DNA of 27,563 nucleotides from a virus, in the IMG/VR virus record IMGVR_UViG_3300028361_000101, positions 1-27,563 of that record; one strand, given 5' to 3'. The notes beneath the pieces were generated by a model. The model was given only the letters and a program-made list of their open reading frames with translations, was not told the DNA's origin and did no database searches. Shown here one piece after another: positions 27,064 through 27,563 of this stretch. The translations under genes and the position numbers were made by a program. The first letter of the stretch is position 1. Each line of letters starts with the position of its first letter.

Positions 27064-27563
27064 ATGACTAAACTCGTCAACCGCGCCAAGATGTCCACAG
27101 CGACCACGGGGACTGGAGCGCTCACGCTCGGCACGCCGCTGGCGGGGTATCAATCCTTCGCCGCCGCTGGCGTTGCCGACGGGGACGTCATTCGCTACGT
27201 CATCGAAGACGGCGCGGGCTGGGAGATCGGCACCGGCACCTACACGGCGACGGGAACGACGCTCACACGCACGCCCAGCGAGTCCAGCGATGGCGGCACG
27301 GCGATTACCTTGACAGGTAACGCGGTGGTGTTTGTGAGCGCCGTGGCTGCTGATTTGGGCGACGCCCTCGGCACCGTTGCGGGTGCTGATCTTGACTTGT
27401 CCACGGGCAACTTCTTCGAGGTAACTGCGGCGGACCAGACGCTGGTGTTTAGCAATCCGCCAGATGTGCATAAATTTACTATCAAGGTTACTGGGGACGG
27501 CGTCGTCACTGGTTTTGATTTGGGCATTGCTTCCTATGACACAGTGAGTTTTAGTGTCGCTGC
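27064..27563 (+). CDS. Tail fibre-like protein, truncated by the window edge
   Basis: This is the first 166 codons of a longer gene that runs off the right end. The start MTKLVNRAKMSTATTGTGAL, followed by GYQSFAAAGVADGD and YVIEDGAGWEIGTGTYTATG, matches N-terminal regions of many phage tail-fibre or virion proteins. The rest is beta-rich. GAGG precedes the ATG. Receptor binding would be expected in the missing C-terminus. Confidence 0.75.
   Translation, partial: MTKLVNRAKMSTATTGTGALTLGTPLAGYQSFAAAGVADGDVIRYVIEDGAGWEIGTGTYTATGTTLTRTPSESSDGGTAITLTGNAVVFVSAVAADLGDALGTVAGADLDLSTGNFFEVTAADQTLVFSNPPDVHKFTIKVTGDGVVTGFDLGIASYDTVSFSVA

Overview
The window is part of a tailed bacteriophage (or prophage) genome. 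The right two thirds carry a canonical virion-assembly and lysis module: terminase small and large subunits, portal, scaffold, major capsid protein, adaptors and lysis genes. No ribosomal RNA, tRNA, integrase or host housekeeping gene was seen. The 3TM 'gene-transfer-release' holin, the SU10-type adaptor and the many short Lys/Gly-rich proteins suggest a phage of an alphaproteobacterium, probably marine. That host assignment is inference. No tape-measure or contractile-tail gene is visible, which fits a short-tailed phage, but the right edge cuts a virion gene, so this is not proven.

Layout. Positions 1-7694 hold a dense leftward (minus-strand) operon of 14 small or medium genes: a MoxR-like AAA+ ATPase, a VWA/metallopeptidase-like protein, a VRR-NUC nuclease, several phage DUF-type proteins and a Gly-Asn-rich repeat protein. 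Positions 7695-9185 are a 1.5 kb non-coding control region. It has a near-consensus leftward promoter (8125-8153), GGAACATT repeats beside an AT-rich tract, and three and a half copies of a ~50 bp repeat with DnaA-box-like cores; it is a plausible replication origin and early control region. Positions 9186-9837 hold one leftward gene with its own terminator. Positions 9838-10195 are the divergent early/late boundary. From 10196 to the right end all genes run rightward: TerS, TerL (interrupted by an intein), portal, a GroES-like co-chaperonin, scaffold, decoration-like protein and major capsid protein. A terminator and a new promoter follow, then small structural proteins, a lysis cassette (small membrane proteins, holin, M15 endolysin), a run of tiny basic proteins, head-tail adaptors and fibre-like proteins.

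The most unusual feature is a dispersed family of 17-bp palindromes (consensus TTATGnNNNNNnCATAA). Seventeen copies all lie between 472 and 9966 and none was seen in the late region. Most sit 15-40 bp upstream of a leftward start codon, just before its Shine-Dalgarno sequence. In three genes the palindrome supplies the last codons and the TAA stop. In five intergenic copies the variable palindrome centre is complementary to a segment just upstream in the mRNA, so two mutually exclusive hairpins can form. This looks like a coordinated regulatory or module-boundary system for the leftward operon.

A second notable item is the TerL intein. It begins with Ala and carries the Trp/Cys/Thr signature of class 3 inteins together with a two-motif LAGLIDADG endonuclease.
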